A stretch of DNA of 64,000 nt from Mantis religiosa (lineage: Eukaryota > Arthropoda > Insecta > Mantodea > Mantidae): NCBI GenBank assembly GCA_030765055.1, contig CM060950.1, positions 464,330,236 to 464,394,235 on the forward strand, written 5' to 3'. The notes below the pieces were generated by a model. That model was not told where the DNA came from. It made no database searches and saw only the letters and a list, made by a program, of their open reading frames with translations. Positions 40,930 to 51,849 of the stretch are shown one piece after another; positions within the stretch are counted from its first letter, which is position 1; every line of letters starts with the position of its first letter. The translations under genes and the position numbers were made by a program.

Positions 40930-41800
40930 AATTTCGTACAATCTACTTTCTTTGTTGTACATCAGATAAGTAATATCCAATTCTGGAATAATTCTATTAT
41001 TAGTTCTAAATTGAATAAATGATGTTTTATCATAAATGAGAATTAATTTGTCTTTGACCTAAAAATTCAACTCCTTAAAAGTAGTTGTAGCTATTTAAAT
41101 ATAACTGCACTGTTATGTGCAAATAGTATTGTTTTAGAATGTTCACTTAGTTAAAATAGTAATGGATCCAATAGTGACCCATGAAATTAAAAAATTTGAT
41201 TGTAGCTGGATGTAATTACTGTTCAATAATTTGTGTTCTATTAGTTAAATAGGATTCAAACCAGGTAACTGAATTTATCCAGAACATAAAGTGTAATTTC
41301 TGTAGCATCAGCTATTGACTAATAGTATTAAAGGCCAGATCACAAAGAATACCTAGAATGAGCTCCTTGTTTTCCATTGCATTTAATACTTCATTGGTAT
41401 GTGTATAAGATGCACGAAAAAAAAAAAAAAAAAAAAAAAAACTGAAATGATGCTAGAATGCTATTTTCATCACTCACTGTGCGATGTCTTCCTGTGATAA
41501 TTTGAACGTGGGTAATAAAACTGCTCTTTCTAGAACGTTAAATGTTCCATGTTATGATTATACGTTGCTTTTTTAAAAAATTGTTACGTGAGGTAAGCAG
41601 TGAGATTGGTCTTTAATTTGAGAGTAATGTCCATTACCCTTTTTAAACAATGGCTTAACTATTCCTAACTTTAATCTCACTGGAAATATTTTTGACAAGA
41701 ACAAACAATTACAAATGTGTCTTATGCATTTGACATGTGACTCAAATAACTTGAGCAGCCAGTATTTTAAAAAAGCTTAGTACCTGTTCCACCCCCCCCC
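40930..41800 (-). pseudogene. LINE reverse transcriptase fragment, strongly decayed
   Basis: Minus strand: LFKKGNGHYSQIKD (K-K-G-D-x-x-x-x-x-N-Y-R-P-I-S in relatives), then after a poly-A patch NAMENKELILGILCDL, LLQKLHFMF, WFESYLTNRTQI, LLDPLLF and ILFAHNSAVI, where the catalytic FADD has become FAHN. The order fits CR1/jockey-type RT palm motifs. Interrupted by A(25) at 41417-41441 and C(18) near 41790. Confidence 0.55.
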
Positions 41801-42189
41801 CCCCCCCAAGTAAGATTTCACTCTTTAGAAACTTCAATATTTTTTCAGTTTCTGGGGATGTAGTAGGCTTTGTTCTAAATATATTTTGAACATTAGTATT
41901 TGTGTCCTTTGGTAAATTTAGTTTTTACATTTTGATCACTTTTTGGATAATTCAATTTTGATTAATTTGCTTCAACAACATTCACAAAGTATATATTGAA
42001 TGCATTCACAATTTCTTGTGAATTTAATTCAATTCAAATGTATTCATCCTTTAAAATCAAATCTGTACATAGTACCTTGATATAGGACACATCAGTAAAT
42101 TTACACTTAATATTACAAAGGTAAACATCAAATATACCTAACCTTCATTCAATTATAATGTAACACAAACTGGATATAATTATAAATGA

Positions 42190-42585
42190 GAGAAATGAAC
42201 AAGCTAAGTAAATTCATGTTTTATGATTATCTGGATTTGTTAAATTGCAGATATTCCTTTTCTGTGTAAAGGCAGTGCTCCTGTAAGAAACCCCTTGTTC
42301 TAGTTTTAAACATGTTGTAGTTATCTATGCTTTTGATGTCATTAGGAAGGGATTTATGAACTATTGTACAGGAATGCAGTACTCCATTCTTAAACATTGT
42401 AGTTATGATTGAGGTTACGTGTATATCCTTGTTATGCCTCGTGTAATGTATATGAACACCTAAGTTGTTTTGAAAGTTATATCTATTTATTTTTACAAAT
42501 AAAGCTGTCTCCAAAATATAAACACATGCCAAATAAAGTATGCAAAGCTTTTTGAACAGCGGCTTACATGAACATAGCATTCTTT
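42190..42585 (-). pseudogene. LINE ORF2 C-terminal fragment
   Basis: Minus strand 117-codon frame: PLFKKLCILYLACVYILETA, LFVKINRYNF, HIHYTRHNKDIHV, SLPNDIKSIDNYNMFKTRTR, GFLQEHCLYTEKEYLQ. This order (L-P-x-x-x-I-Y-x-x-x-x-L-F-V-K, Y-x-T-R, L-P-x-x-I-K, F-K-x-x-x-x-x-F-L, Y-x-x-x-E-Y-L) is the usual tail of several LINE clades. It lies upstream of the RT piece in sense direction, so the two are different copies. Confidence 0.6.
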
Positions 42586-42797
42586 CATTGCCTATAATTG
42601 CCTATGAGTTTTCCATTTTAAGTTATTAGGTCTACATTCCTCAAAATGTCATTGGACCATTGGTCTCTACCTATTTCAAGTTTGATAATATCCCACATAG
42701 TTTTGATTTTGTTTTCTGATTTTTCTATAAATTATGAAAACTACTGCTTCTTTGCTGTGTTTATGACTACTAAGTATTCGTCAAATAATGCACTGTG

Positions 42798-42845
42798 ACC
42801 TGTCAGCTGATGAGGAAGCTTGTTCCTTGAAACATGTCCTAATTT
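42798..42845 (+). ncRNA. Hammerhead-like motif, solo
   Basis: CTGATGA (42807-42813) directly followed by stem II GGAA/TTCC, TT, GAAA (42829-42832), palindrome ACATGT and C. Here there is no extra U before stem II. No PLE coding sequence is adjacent. Confidence 0.45.
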
Positions 42846-43239
42846 TAAATTGAAGTGGAGCTGAAGTGTTTTTAAAGTTTGATATGTGTTTTATTTTTTA
42901 AATATTAATGCTCTTTTCTTATTACTGACCTCAAATTCTCTCACAAAACAATTTTGTAGCGTATACTATCTCTTTTCGCAAACGGGACCATATTTCACCA
43001 ACAACTGAAATTTAGAATGAAAACTTTAGTACATTACATAGCACACTTCGAAATGTTAAATTCTCGCCACTTAACGAGTTTTCCGTACTCCTGAAAAATT
43101 AAATTGCTCCCATCATGTTAAATTGCAAACCACATATGTGCCATACTTCCAACAAAACAATGTTAACCAATCACAGGCAGAAGCACGGAACATCTTTAAC
43201 GCTATTTGTTGAAACGTCTCTCGGAGCATTTCCTTTGTC

Positions 43240-43470
43240 TACAGGAAGTACCACATCTTTATCGATCGTAGCGCGACCGATTTCCTTGCTTTGTAGTGCC
43301 ATCTCGTCGAGGACGGCGAAAGCTGCTGGAAGCTGGAATTGTGGGTAATGTGAATGCTGTAAAAAGTACGAAACATCAGTGTTCATTGAGTACCGAAAGT
43401 GAAAGGAAGTGTCAATTTGCAAATGTAGTAGCGTGCACAGGAAGTGTCGTTTTGGGCTGATATTTTTTCA
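43240..43470 (+). promoter_or_regulatory. Possible 5' UTR / promoter-proximal region of the Asap-like gene
   Basis: 43240-43340 is richer in CG dinucleotides than the rest of the window. Just before the coding exon, CTGATATTTTTTCAG (43456-43470) looks like a branch point, pyrimidine tract and splice acceptor, so the coding exon may start at 43471 after a 5' UTR intron. No TATA box or transcription start can be fixed by eye. Confidence 0.35.
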
Positions 43471-43603
43471 GGCCAAAATGCCGGGTTTGATTCGTGTGAG
43501 TGAATTTGTTGATGAAACTCGTGAGGATTATAATTCACCGACAACCTCAACTTTTGTTTCGCGGATGCCACAATGTAGACAAACCATCGCATCTTTGGAA
43601 GAG
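43471..43603 (+). CDS. Asap: First coding exon of an Asap-like Arf-GAP gene
   Basis: ATG at 43478 in the context CAAAATGC begins 42 codons: MPGLIRVSEFVDETREDYNS, PTTSTFVSRMPQCRQTIASL, EE. The exon ends at a good donor, GAG|GTAAAC, phase 0. The segment V-S-E-F-x-x-E-T-x-E-D-Y-N-S-P-T-T-S-x-F followed by C-R-x-T-x-x-x-L-E-E is the N terminus of ASAP1/ASAP2 (ArfGAP with SH3, ankyrin and PH domains), which hydrolyse Arf-GTP and act in adhesion and membrane traffic; the N terminus leads into the BAR domain. It is the only host-protein exon I recognise. The next exon is not in the window, so the intron would exceed 20 kb. Based on remembered family sequence, not a search. Confidence 0.75.
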
Positions 43604-45458
43604 GTAAACACATTTTTTGTAAATGAAGATGTTATTATAAGTACAGTGGTTTAAATGTACAAGGTGCACTAAATGTTCATGCTTAACAGTTTAGAGAGTT
43701 TTGCTTTTATTGAGGTTAATTTTCATGAATGTTTAACGGTTTTTTTAGACTGTTGCAACGTCTGTTACTCAATTGTGTCACGACAATGTTTATTAAGTTG
43801 ACTTGATTGAGAACACTATTATGTGTGGTTTAGAAGTTGTTAGCGAGAACAAAGTTTTGCCTTGTAGAGTGCTTTAATTCAGATAAGTGGAGACGCAATG
43901 AATGGAGCTATTGTTTGGGGGCCTGGCCGTCGTTGTAAACAATTCGTCATGTTGCTCATTATCAATGCAGCGTGAATTATTTACCATGACAACAAATTTT
44001 GCCAATCTTCTGTAGTGTTATTAACTTGACGCTCCCTAAGCCTCATCACCTTGTAATTAATAATTCACTGTACCGTTTCTTGTTGACTTAACATAGTATA
44101 TTTTGACACATAAATGCACATGACGATTGAACCATTTAAGTACGATTTGAAGTTTATTTGAAGATAAAGGTTTGGAAAATCCTTTTTAGTTAGGAAGTAT
44201 AGCACGTAGATAACTTAATTATGTACTTTTACGCATAGAAAAATAGTTTTGTGCACGTATTTTGAAGTATTAGAAATGCCACTGCTTACAGTAAGCAAGC
44301 AACCTTCAACTTTGAGGTGTACTAAGACTAGTGAAATATGAATCCAGTGCATTTTGGCTTGATTTGACAAAACATGTTTTGGTAACTTATAAAAGAAGTT
44401 ATTAACTGACTGCTCCTTTTGGCCTCAAACGAGTTCGACGTATTTTTGGCTTTGATAGACATCGAACCAAGCATTCTGTCTGCCACCTGCTACATCCAAG
44501 AGACTGTTGAACAAGCATCCCCTATGTTTATGGAAATTGCATTACAGTGAGGCTACGCCCATCACCCTTGGGGACCCGTGTTCCTGATAAACCCTCCACA
44601 CCTACCTTCCTTCCCGGAAACAAACTGCTGCAGTGCACGCAAAACAAGATTGGGACATTGCTCCCCGTTTAAATCACGTGCGTTAGTAATTCAGCAACCT
44701 GCCACTAACTCCGAACTGATTCTAAATGTTAATTTCCGGCTCATATTCTTATCGAAAATGTTTTATATGAATGGGAAAGCATTCTGCTGTAGCTTTGTTT
44801 CTATTTTTAATTCACTACATTTCCGAGTAGATTATTCAAGAAACAATTGAATGCGGATCAGCTGTTGCTGTTTAGGGCTCTATGTTTACACGTAAACAAA
44901 CGAGAATCGTAATACAAGCGTTGTTTTATTGCTGCGCCTGCCACACTTTCATTGGTTCTCTCGCATATAAACAATTTATTGGCTTTCTTGGGCCCGCCTT
45001 CTGCAGTTACTTTTGGATTTTTGTGTCGGTTTGACAACGATGCAGCGCGTATTGAGATATCTTGCATTTTGTATAAGACCGTAATTGTTTTTGGAAAAAA
45101 AAAAAAAAAAAAAAGAATACAAAAGTTGTATGAAACTTTTAACTGTATAAGCACATACATGGAGAAGGTGCTGTTCTTAGAGGATATGGGGGCAAAGATC
45201 ACGTTGTTAGCAACGTAGCAGTGCATCCGGCTCTGCTTTGGTATACATACATAGGCGGCCCGAGTTCTGTCCCAGGGGACTTGCGATGGACAGAGCGGCG
45301 TATGGGCCATTCATTTATCACCTTTCAAGCTTAATGCTGAGCACCGTCTCACACCTAGAATTTGCTTCTGGACAGGCTTATGACGTTAGGTACCTACGGA
45401 TGTAAGTCTCCCATACAATGAGGGGAAATAGAGAAAGAAGCTTTAGAGCGGTGAAGTA
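43604..45458 (+). other. Presumed first intron, unique part
   Basis: AT-rich sequence after the splice donor. An A-run lies at 45096-45114. No further exon or repeat recognised. Confidence 0.4.
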
Positions 45459-46752
45459 CGAGGGCTGTTCAATAAAGAATGATCACCTTTTTTTTTTTTT
45501 TTTTTTTTTTTTTTGACAACGTACCTTTACTCATCCTCATAATTTTGATGGTCCTACTCAAAATAGTCTCCCCTGAATGCGATGCACTTGTCCCAGCGTT
45601 TCTGCCAGTCTTCAAAGACATGCTGGAAACCATTTTTGAGAGATCCTTCAAAATCGCCTCCGCAGCTTTCACCACTGCTTCTGATGACTCACGAAGGCGT
45701 TTCTTCAAGTTAGGGAATAGAAAAAACTCACATGGGGCTAAATACGGACTAGGGTGAGGCATGCTCTTCACGTTGATTTTTGCAAGATATTCAGCAACGA
45801 CGTTGACAATATGCGGCCGCGCATTATCGTGGTGCAGCATTCAGCCTGCTTCACGGATATGTGGTCTTTTGCGCCTGATATGGGCTTGCAAGGTTTTCAG
45901 GCCATCGCTGTAGTATTGTCCAGTTACTGATGTGTGTGCAGGTACAACATGCTGATAAACCATTCCATGAATATACAAGAATGAAATGGCCATAACTTTC
46001 CCAGAAGTAGCAACCACTTTTGCTTTTTGGGGGGTTGGTGATGAAGGAGATTTCCATACTAAGCTTTGATGCTTGCTCTCAGGATCAAAATGATGTAGCC
46101 AAGTTTCATCAGCAGTGATTACGTTTGAAAGAACCTCCGGATCTTCCCATAACATCAACTTTAACTGCATGCAGAGCGAATGTCCTTTTGTTCGGGAATG
46201 AACAGTCTTGGAACCCATCGCGCACAAACACGTCTCAAGTGTAATGTTGCTGTCACCAACGTGTGGGTGGCAACCAGTGAAATGTTCAGTATTTCAGAAA
46301 GCGATCTTAAGGTAATTCGTCGTTCCTCTCTCACAATGGCTGCAGCAGTGTTGATGTTTTCTTCCGTAAGAGCAGTAACTGGAGCACCGGGTCCATCTTC
46401 CTTTGAAATTGATTGTCTCCCCTCTTTAAACATTTTGAACCACCTTCGAGCTGTTCTCTAGGGAAGAACAGACTCTCCATAGGCCTCCTGCAACATAGTA
46501 TAGGCCTCAACTGAAGATTTGTTGAGACGAAAGCACAATTTCAAAGCTGCATATGGTTCCTCGCGTGTTACCTCCATTACAGCGGTAGGCGATACTGAAC
46601 ATATCTGAACTGGCTGGTTCTCACCGGCGGGAACCAGGAGTACCAACAATGAAACTACTACGGCGTGTTTGTTTCACATTAAGCTAACAGAATATGATAA
46701 GATTGAATTTTAGTGCAAAATATTATGAGCATTCTTTATTGAACAGCCAATT
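45459..46752 (-). mobile_element. Mariner transposon, nearly full length
   Basis: Terminal repeats GGCTGTTCAATAAAGAATG (about 45463) and CATTCTTTATTGAACAGCC (46730-46748). TA dinucleotides lie a few bases outside each end. Encodes the transposase pseudogene below. A T-run of ~24 bp at 45488-45514 separates the stop from the left end. Confidence 0.85.
45590..46655 (-). pseudogene. Mariner transposase, frameshifted
   Basis: Minus strand in order: SSVEAYTMLQEAYGE (HTH), MFKEGRQSISKEDGPGAPVT, IVREERRITLRSLSEILNIS (second HTH), then after a shift WEDPEVLSNVITADETWLHH (first catalytic Asp) with FDPESKHQS, then HHDNARPHIVNVVAEYLAKI (second Asp), HPSPYLAPCEFFLFPNLKKR where the family has SPDLAPCDFF, so the third-acid region is changed (D to Y and D to E). 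In another frame the C terminus reads DWQKRWDKCIAFRGDYFE and a stop. That ending is the model for the satellite monomer at 56-64 kb. Confidence 0.85.
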
Positions 46753-47282
46753 TTAATACATTTTTTTTCTCTTCTAGAGATATACTCTTTTACCAAAGTT
46801 CCTGGCATTCTTTTAACCCCTCCAAAAAGTAGAATTTTCAAGCTCTACGAAATACCCCTCTGTCTTGACAAGACTTCCTTTGACACGAATTTTATTCCCG
46901 CGAGTCATTTCTTCAATTTTGGACAACGAAAGGAGGTGCTGTTGCGTTGTCGTGATGAAACAGCATTTTATTGTTTGCCAAATGGGGCAGCGTCTTCAAT
47001 TTCTTGTCCAACTGTGCCAATCATCTTCATCGTCGTCCTCGAGGTATTCTCCCATAGTGTTTTTTTTTTCTTTTTTTTTTCTTTTTGCAAGAAGTATAAC
47101 ATGCTTTGTCTTCCAAAAAAAGAAAATTTTCATCACTTTGCCGGCCTTCTTTGGAAAGTAGATTCACCGGAAGCAACCCATTGTTTTAATTTTTAGTCTT
47201 TCCGTAGTATGATGATGAATCCATGTCTCGTCAACGCTGACACCTCAATTCGAATTTCTCCAAACACAGGTTCGATGCACGC
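46753..47282. other. Unassigned
   Basis: T-rich stretches near 47060; weak open frames with no motif. Confidence 0.3.
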
Positions 47283-47935
<653 letters not shown>

Positions 47936-48174
47936 TTCGTATTTCCACAATAAAAACTTCAAAATGCTGCGTGGGATTCGAACCTTTGTAGATCTACCTC
48001 GTACATATTTAGTTATTTATTTGGACCACAACACAACTGGGGTGGCTACGGATTCGGGGACAGTGCAGGCTGTGACACATTGCCCTCGCCTTGATAAGCG
48101 TGAATGGCTTTTTCTTGGTCCGTGCAGGTATAAGAGCGTCTATGATGCTGCAAAGCCAGATTTGTGGATGACAA

Positions 48175-48256
48175 GACGAGGTGGCCGAGTGGTTAAGGCG
48201 TTGGACTGCTAATCCAATGTGCTCTGCACGCGTGGGTTCGAATCCCATCCTCGTCG
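48175..48256 (+). tRNA. tRNA-Ser, anticodon GCT
   Basis: 82 nt with a complete cloverleaf: acceptor GACGAGG/CCTCGTC plus discriminator G, D arm GGCCGAGTGGTTAAGGC, anticodon stem TTGGA/TCCAA with loop CTGCTAA (anticodon GCT at 48208-48210), long variable arm with stem GTGC/GCAC (class II, serine) and T loop GGGTTCGAATCCC. Internal A and B boxes are intact and a T-run (TATATTTTTA) follows as pol III terminator. No SINE body follows, so it is a true gene and not a SINE head. It lies in the presumed Asap-like intron, same strand. Confidence 0.93.
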
Positions 48257-48801
48257 TATATTTTTATATCCTTCAACTCGATAGCTGCAGGGAAGTTAAG
48301 TTGCAGTTTGATTTACATCACTTGTTTCCAGTTTCTATTTCACCTGAAATGAGTATAACAAAAGGATGCTAAAATTTCTGCTAAGCTGATGATTAGCCTA
48401 AAAGAAGAGCTGAAGATAAAGAGGTACAAGAGATTACGGACAAAATGAAGCTAGCTACACTGAAGCAAATTTGTAACAAAAAACTTCACTTATCCTAAGA
48501 AAATGATGTCAGTTTTCCTTATTAATTGAGATGGATTTCGAAATGCAAGTCACTAAAGCATTCCCTTTGATTTTTAAAACCTGGTATAGATATGCTAATG
48601 ATATTTTTGCTATTGTTCTTGATAAACAAATTAACGATGCTTTAAAATTACTAAATTTACACGATAAAGTTACACAATTCACATTAGAAACTGAAGTTCA
48701 TGGATTTCTTCCTTTTTTGGATTTGAAGATGATAAGAAATAATAATAAATTGGATTTTGGTGTTTATAGGGAGTCTACTCATATCAATAATTACATAAAG
48801 G

Positions 48802-49214
48802 CCATGGCATTGAATTTTTCATGTTGACTCTATCCATCAAACATCTTAGCCTATATACGGCTAGTGTGGAGAAATGATTAATTTCCATCAATTAACTAAA
48901 AAATAAGAGTTAAGTGATGAAGCCTGGGACTTAAGTACTTACAATAGTAAGTCGCCGCAAACGGTGTATCTCGGATGCGAGAGCCCCTAGTGGTCTACCG
49001 GGGAAATATACGAGTCAACTGGAGAATTTGATGTCAGGACGGTGCGTTGGCCATGGTAGCTCAAAGGTTAAGAGCGACTGGACGGAAACCAGGAGATCCG
49101 TGGTTCAAATCCCGGCCATGGCATTGAATTTTTCATGTTGACTCTATCCATCAAACATCTTAGCCTGTATACGGCTAGTGTGGAGAAATGATTAATTTCC
49201 ATCAATTAACTAAA
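48802..49214 (+). mobile_element. SINE-A, 1.5-unit copy with tRNA-like core
   Basis: Flanked by the 9-bp duplication ACATAAAGG (48793-48801 and 49215-49223). The 3' segment GCCATGGCATTGAATTTTTC to TTTCCATCAATTAACT occurs twice (48802-48897 and 49117-49210). The second unit has the full core: GCCATGGTAGCTCAAAGGTT (A box) and GTGGTTCAAATCCCGGC (B box). The 3' end ATTAATTTCCATCAATTAACT is the inverse of the family's 5' end. Removal restores NNYIKESFNPF in PLE-8. Confidence 0.85.
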
Positions 49215-49487
49215 ACATAAAGGAAAGTTTTAACCCTTTTTCACATACATTTTCTGTTTTAATGATTTAATTTATAGATTAATAAATATACCGCTAATAT
49301 AAAGGAATTTAATAAAGAATATAAACATATTATTAATACTACTTTAATTAATGGTTTAAATAAAGACTTTGTAAAAAAAGAAGATTGAAACATTTAAATA
49401 TCAAAAAACTGCTAATGATATTTTTACCCCTAAAAATAAAAGACGATTATAATTTTAAAAAATTTACTTACCATGCTTGGGTTAAGG

Positions 49488-50143
49488 CAAGGTTACGCTG
49501 AAAATTCCAAATTCTATAATAACAAATCTATCATTATGAAAATTATGTCACATAATAAGAGTATCATTTTAAACTTGCATGCAAGTTTTCATGTTGCTAA
49601 ACCAAATAGATCATTCATTATTTTTGTGATAATATTGTAAAACTCAAATATTCTACTCGTCAAAAAGAATTGAGCTTTTAATTTGAATTTTTGTTTTCGG
49701 CCAATACAGAACAATTTTAAAAGACCCTCATACTTATTTTTTGAAATATTCTTATAGCATTTGTTGTAAAATATTTTCCATATGTTAGCTCTCAAAATTT
49801 TTAAAATATTAACTTTTTTGATTCCTTAACAGCATATAATTTTCAAAGCATCAGTATTAACAAAACAGGGGGAATGTTAAGTTTCTTATTTATATATTAT
49901 AGACCTATCCTGTAAGTTTCACCAACTTAAATGAAAAACTTTGACCCGTAAGGCATTTTGTATAGTTTCTCAGAAAATTAATTTTAAAGTAAAGGTCTCT
50001 TTTAATTGTCACATGATGGTGCAAATGATAGAAGTAGCATGCCATCTTTTACTACAAATCCTAAGCTACCAAAAAATGTCAAAAAGGAAAAGAAACTTCC
50101 ATGCTTTTCAACATTTTCGGCGAATTTTCAGTGTAGTCTTGCC
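49488..50143. mobile_element. TTAA-flanked non-autonomous element in PLE-8
   Basis: 656 bp between TTAA (49484-49487) and TTAA (50144-50147), terminal repeats GGCAAGGTTACGCTGAAAAT and (complement) GGCAAGACTACACTGAAAAT. No transposase. Removal gives HAWVNKQFPKVFQ in frame. The inner block CTGTAAGTTTCACCAACTT resembles CTAAGTTTCACTTCTCTAACTT near 22538 in the Kolobok-like element, a hint of kinship. Confidence 0.75.
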
Positions 50144-50423
50144 TTAATAAACAATTTCCAAAAGTTTTTCAAGAGTTTGGTGTAACTTTGGTTACTCAAA
50201 ACAAATTTAGTATTAAAATTTACTACATCTCTCTAAAAAAGATAAAATTCCTAGTAATAAAAAATCTGGTATTTATCAATTTGATTGTTTAAATTGTAAT
50301 CGGGTTTACATTTGTAGGACGAAACGTAATTTGGAAACCAGAACGAATGAATATTTTCGGAACATTAAGTATAAACAAACTGATAAATCGGCCGCAGCAG
50401 CCATTTTTTGAAATGCGTGAAAA

Positions 50424-50612
50424 GGTGGTCAAATGAGTTCGAATCACGGTCACGGTGAGTTACCTGGATAAGGTTTTTTCCGGGGTTTTCCCTTATCCCT
50501 CAAGACGAACGTCGGGTAACTCCAATCTCCATGGACCCTGGACTCATTTGAGCATCATTTCACCCAATTCATTCACCGTCCGATATGACTTAACGTTGCA
50601 AGAGGTAAATTA
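50424..50612 (+). mobile_element. SINE-C copy 2
   Basis: Head with GAGTTCGAATCACGG, body as in copy 1, ends CGTTGCAAGAGGTAAATTAC then AACAAC. Sits between the direct and inverted parts of PLE-8. Confidence 0.8.
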
Positions 50613-50740
50613 CAACAACAAAAAAATCTATTGGACCATTCAATTGTTTTAATAATTTATCTTCTGGGTTTATTTGATGGTTAAATGACCAAAAATGATC
50701 TGCTACGGCCGATTTATCAGTTTGTTTATACTTAATGTTA

Positions 50741-51804
50741 AAGTCTGTTTAGTTAACGCATGTGCAGTTTGGAGTCAAAGGAAACTACCCTCCCGTCCAC
50801 TAATGACCGTCATAAATCTATCGCCACACTTCAGAAATGGAACACCGTCGTTGAGGACCAATAGCAACCCTGATTTTCTCGAAGTAACAGTCGCATGTCT
50901 ACTCCACGTGGAGTCTCAATTGCCAAAGTTCCAACTTCCAGTTGATCTGTTTCATTACCTGCAGAAATTCGTTGTGTGCCACAAATGTGGAGACCGTGGG
51001 AGGGAAATGCAGTGGTAAATGCAAATGAAGTAGTAGATAACTTTCAGTCAAGTGAAAATAATCAAAGTGATGACAATAGTGTGAATAGCTGGGCCGAGTT
51101 ATATTACTGGAGAAGCCTCAAAAAACAAAGTTATGACGGGAACTGTTTGTAAGCAAATTCAAGCGCTTGTTTTGAACACCTATAAATATGTGCTGACAAA
51201 TAATCTTGGTAAGGGATCGTGCAATGAACCTGATGATAAATTCTGGGTATTCACAGAAATACACTAAGAAATTTTGTGACGAAAGGAATACCAAAGACGC
51301 CGATCAATTGCAAAAACAAAAGGAAACGTTTCTCTAAAGTAGATAATTTCACATGCGATTTAATTCGTCGAGAAATTTATAGATTCTATGCAAAAGGGAG
51401 AGCGCTCACCTTAGACGAATTGGCTGCACATTTGCAAGAAATTTGTGATTTTCCTTATGGGCACTGCACTTTGCGCGGTCTCCTAAAGGAGCTGGGTATC
51501 AAATACCGCACTTTCAATAATATAAGGGTTATTATGGAATCCAGTAGAATTGTAGCTTGACGATATATATGTTAAAACTAAGTAAGTTTCGCAGTACTGT
51601 ATATAGTCAAAACTAAGGAAGTTTTGCAGTAATGGACATAAGATAATTTATTTTGACGAAACCTCGTACGATACCCATGACGTATAGAGAAAGGTGGCAA
51701 CCTTGCAGAACGGTCTGCGGGAAGGAGGGTCTGTCTTGTAAAGCGATTATAAGGGTTTGTCAAAGGCAGCAGCCGACGTGCACACGCGTTAACTAAACAG
51801 ACTT
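50741..51804 (+). mobile_element. TA-flanked DNA transposon, family D relative
   Basis: 1,064 bp between TA (50739-50740) and TA (51805-51806), with perfect 20-bp ends AAGTCTGTTTAGTTAACGC(A) and GCGTTAACTAAACAGACTT. Removing it with one TA restores EHFRNIKYKQTDKSAVADHF on the minus strand of PLE-8. The TA duplication supports the IS630/Tc1/mariner superfamily. Confidence 0.85.
51276..51560 (+). pseudogene. Transposase N-terminal fragment in the TA element
   Basis: RKRFSKVDNFTCDLIRREIY, RFYAKGRALTLDELAAHLQE, GHCTLRGLLKELGIKYRTF: the segment I-R-R-x-(I/V)-x-x-F-(Y/F), then L-x-x-L-L-x-x-L-G-(F/I) matches the corresponding part of family-D transposases (RRHVHSFFFRNE, LLIQLGFVNEK). Ends at a stop at 51558 before any catalytic residue, so it could at most bind DNA. 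No start codon can be chosen with confidence; 51276 lies before the domain. Confidence 0.6.
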
Positions 51805-51849
51805 TACGAAAATGTTCTGGTTTCCAAACTACGTTTCCTCTTTTACGGA

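Larger units (their letters stand above)
48531..51842 (+). pseudogene. Penelope-like element PLE-8, with four insertions and an inverted arm
   Basis: Begins in the RT: MQVTKAFPLIFKTWYRYAND (YAND replaces YVDD) then IFAIVLDKQINDALKLLNLH, FLPFLDLKMIRNNNKLDFGV, NNYIK. After SINE-A it resumes ESFNPFSHTF; after a TTAA element KKFTYHAWVNKQFPKVFQEF, then GVTLVTQNKF and SGIYQFDCLNCNRVYICRTK (Gly of YIG changed to Cys), EYFRNIKYKQTDKSAAA to 50423. SINE-C follows, then an inverted partial copy (50624-50740 and 51805-51842, minus strand) that is itself split by a TA element. Stops are frequent. Confidence 0.8.

Noticed and set aside
51276..51560. Domesticated DNA-binding protein
   Set aside because: It lies inside a TA-flanked element with perfect terminal repeats; no evidence of host function.
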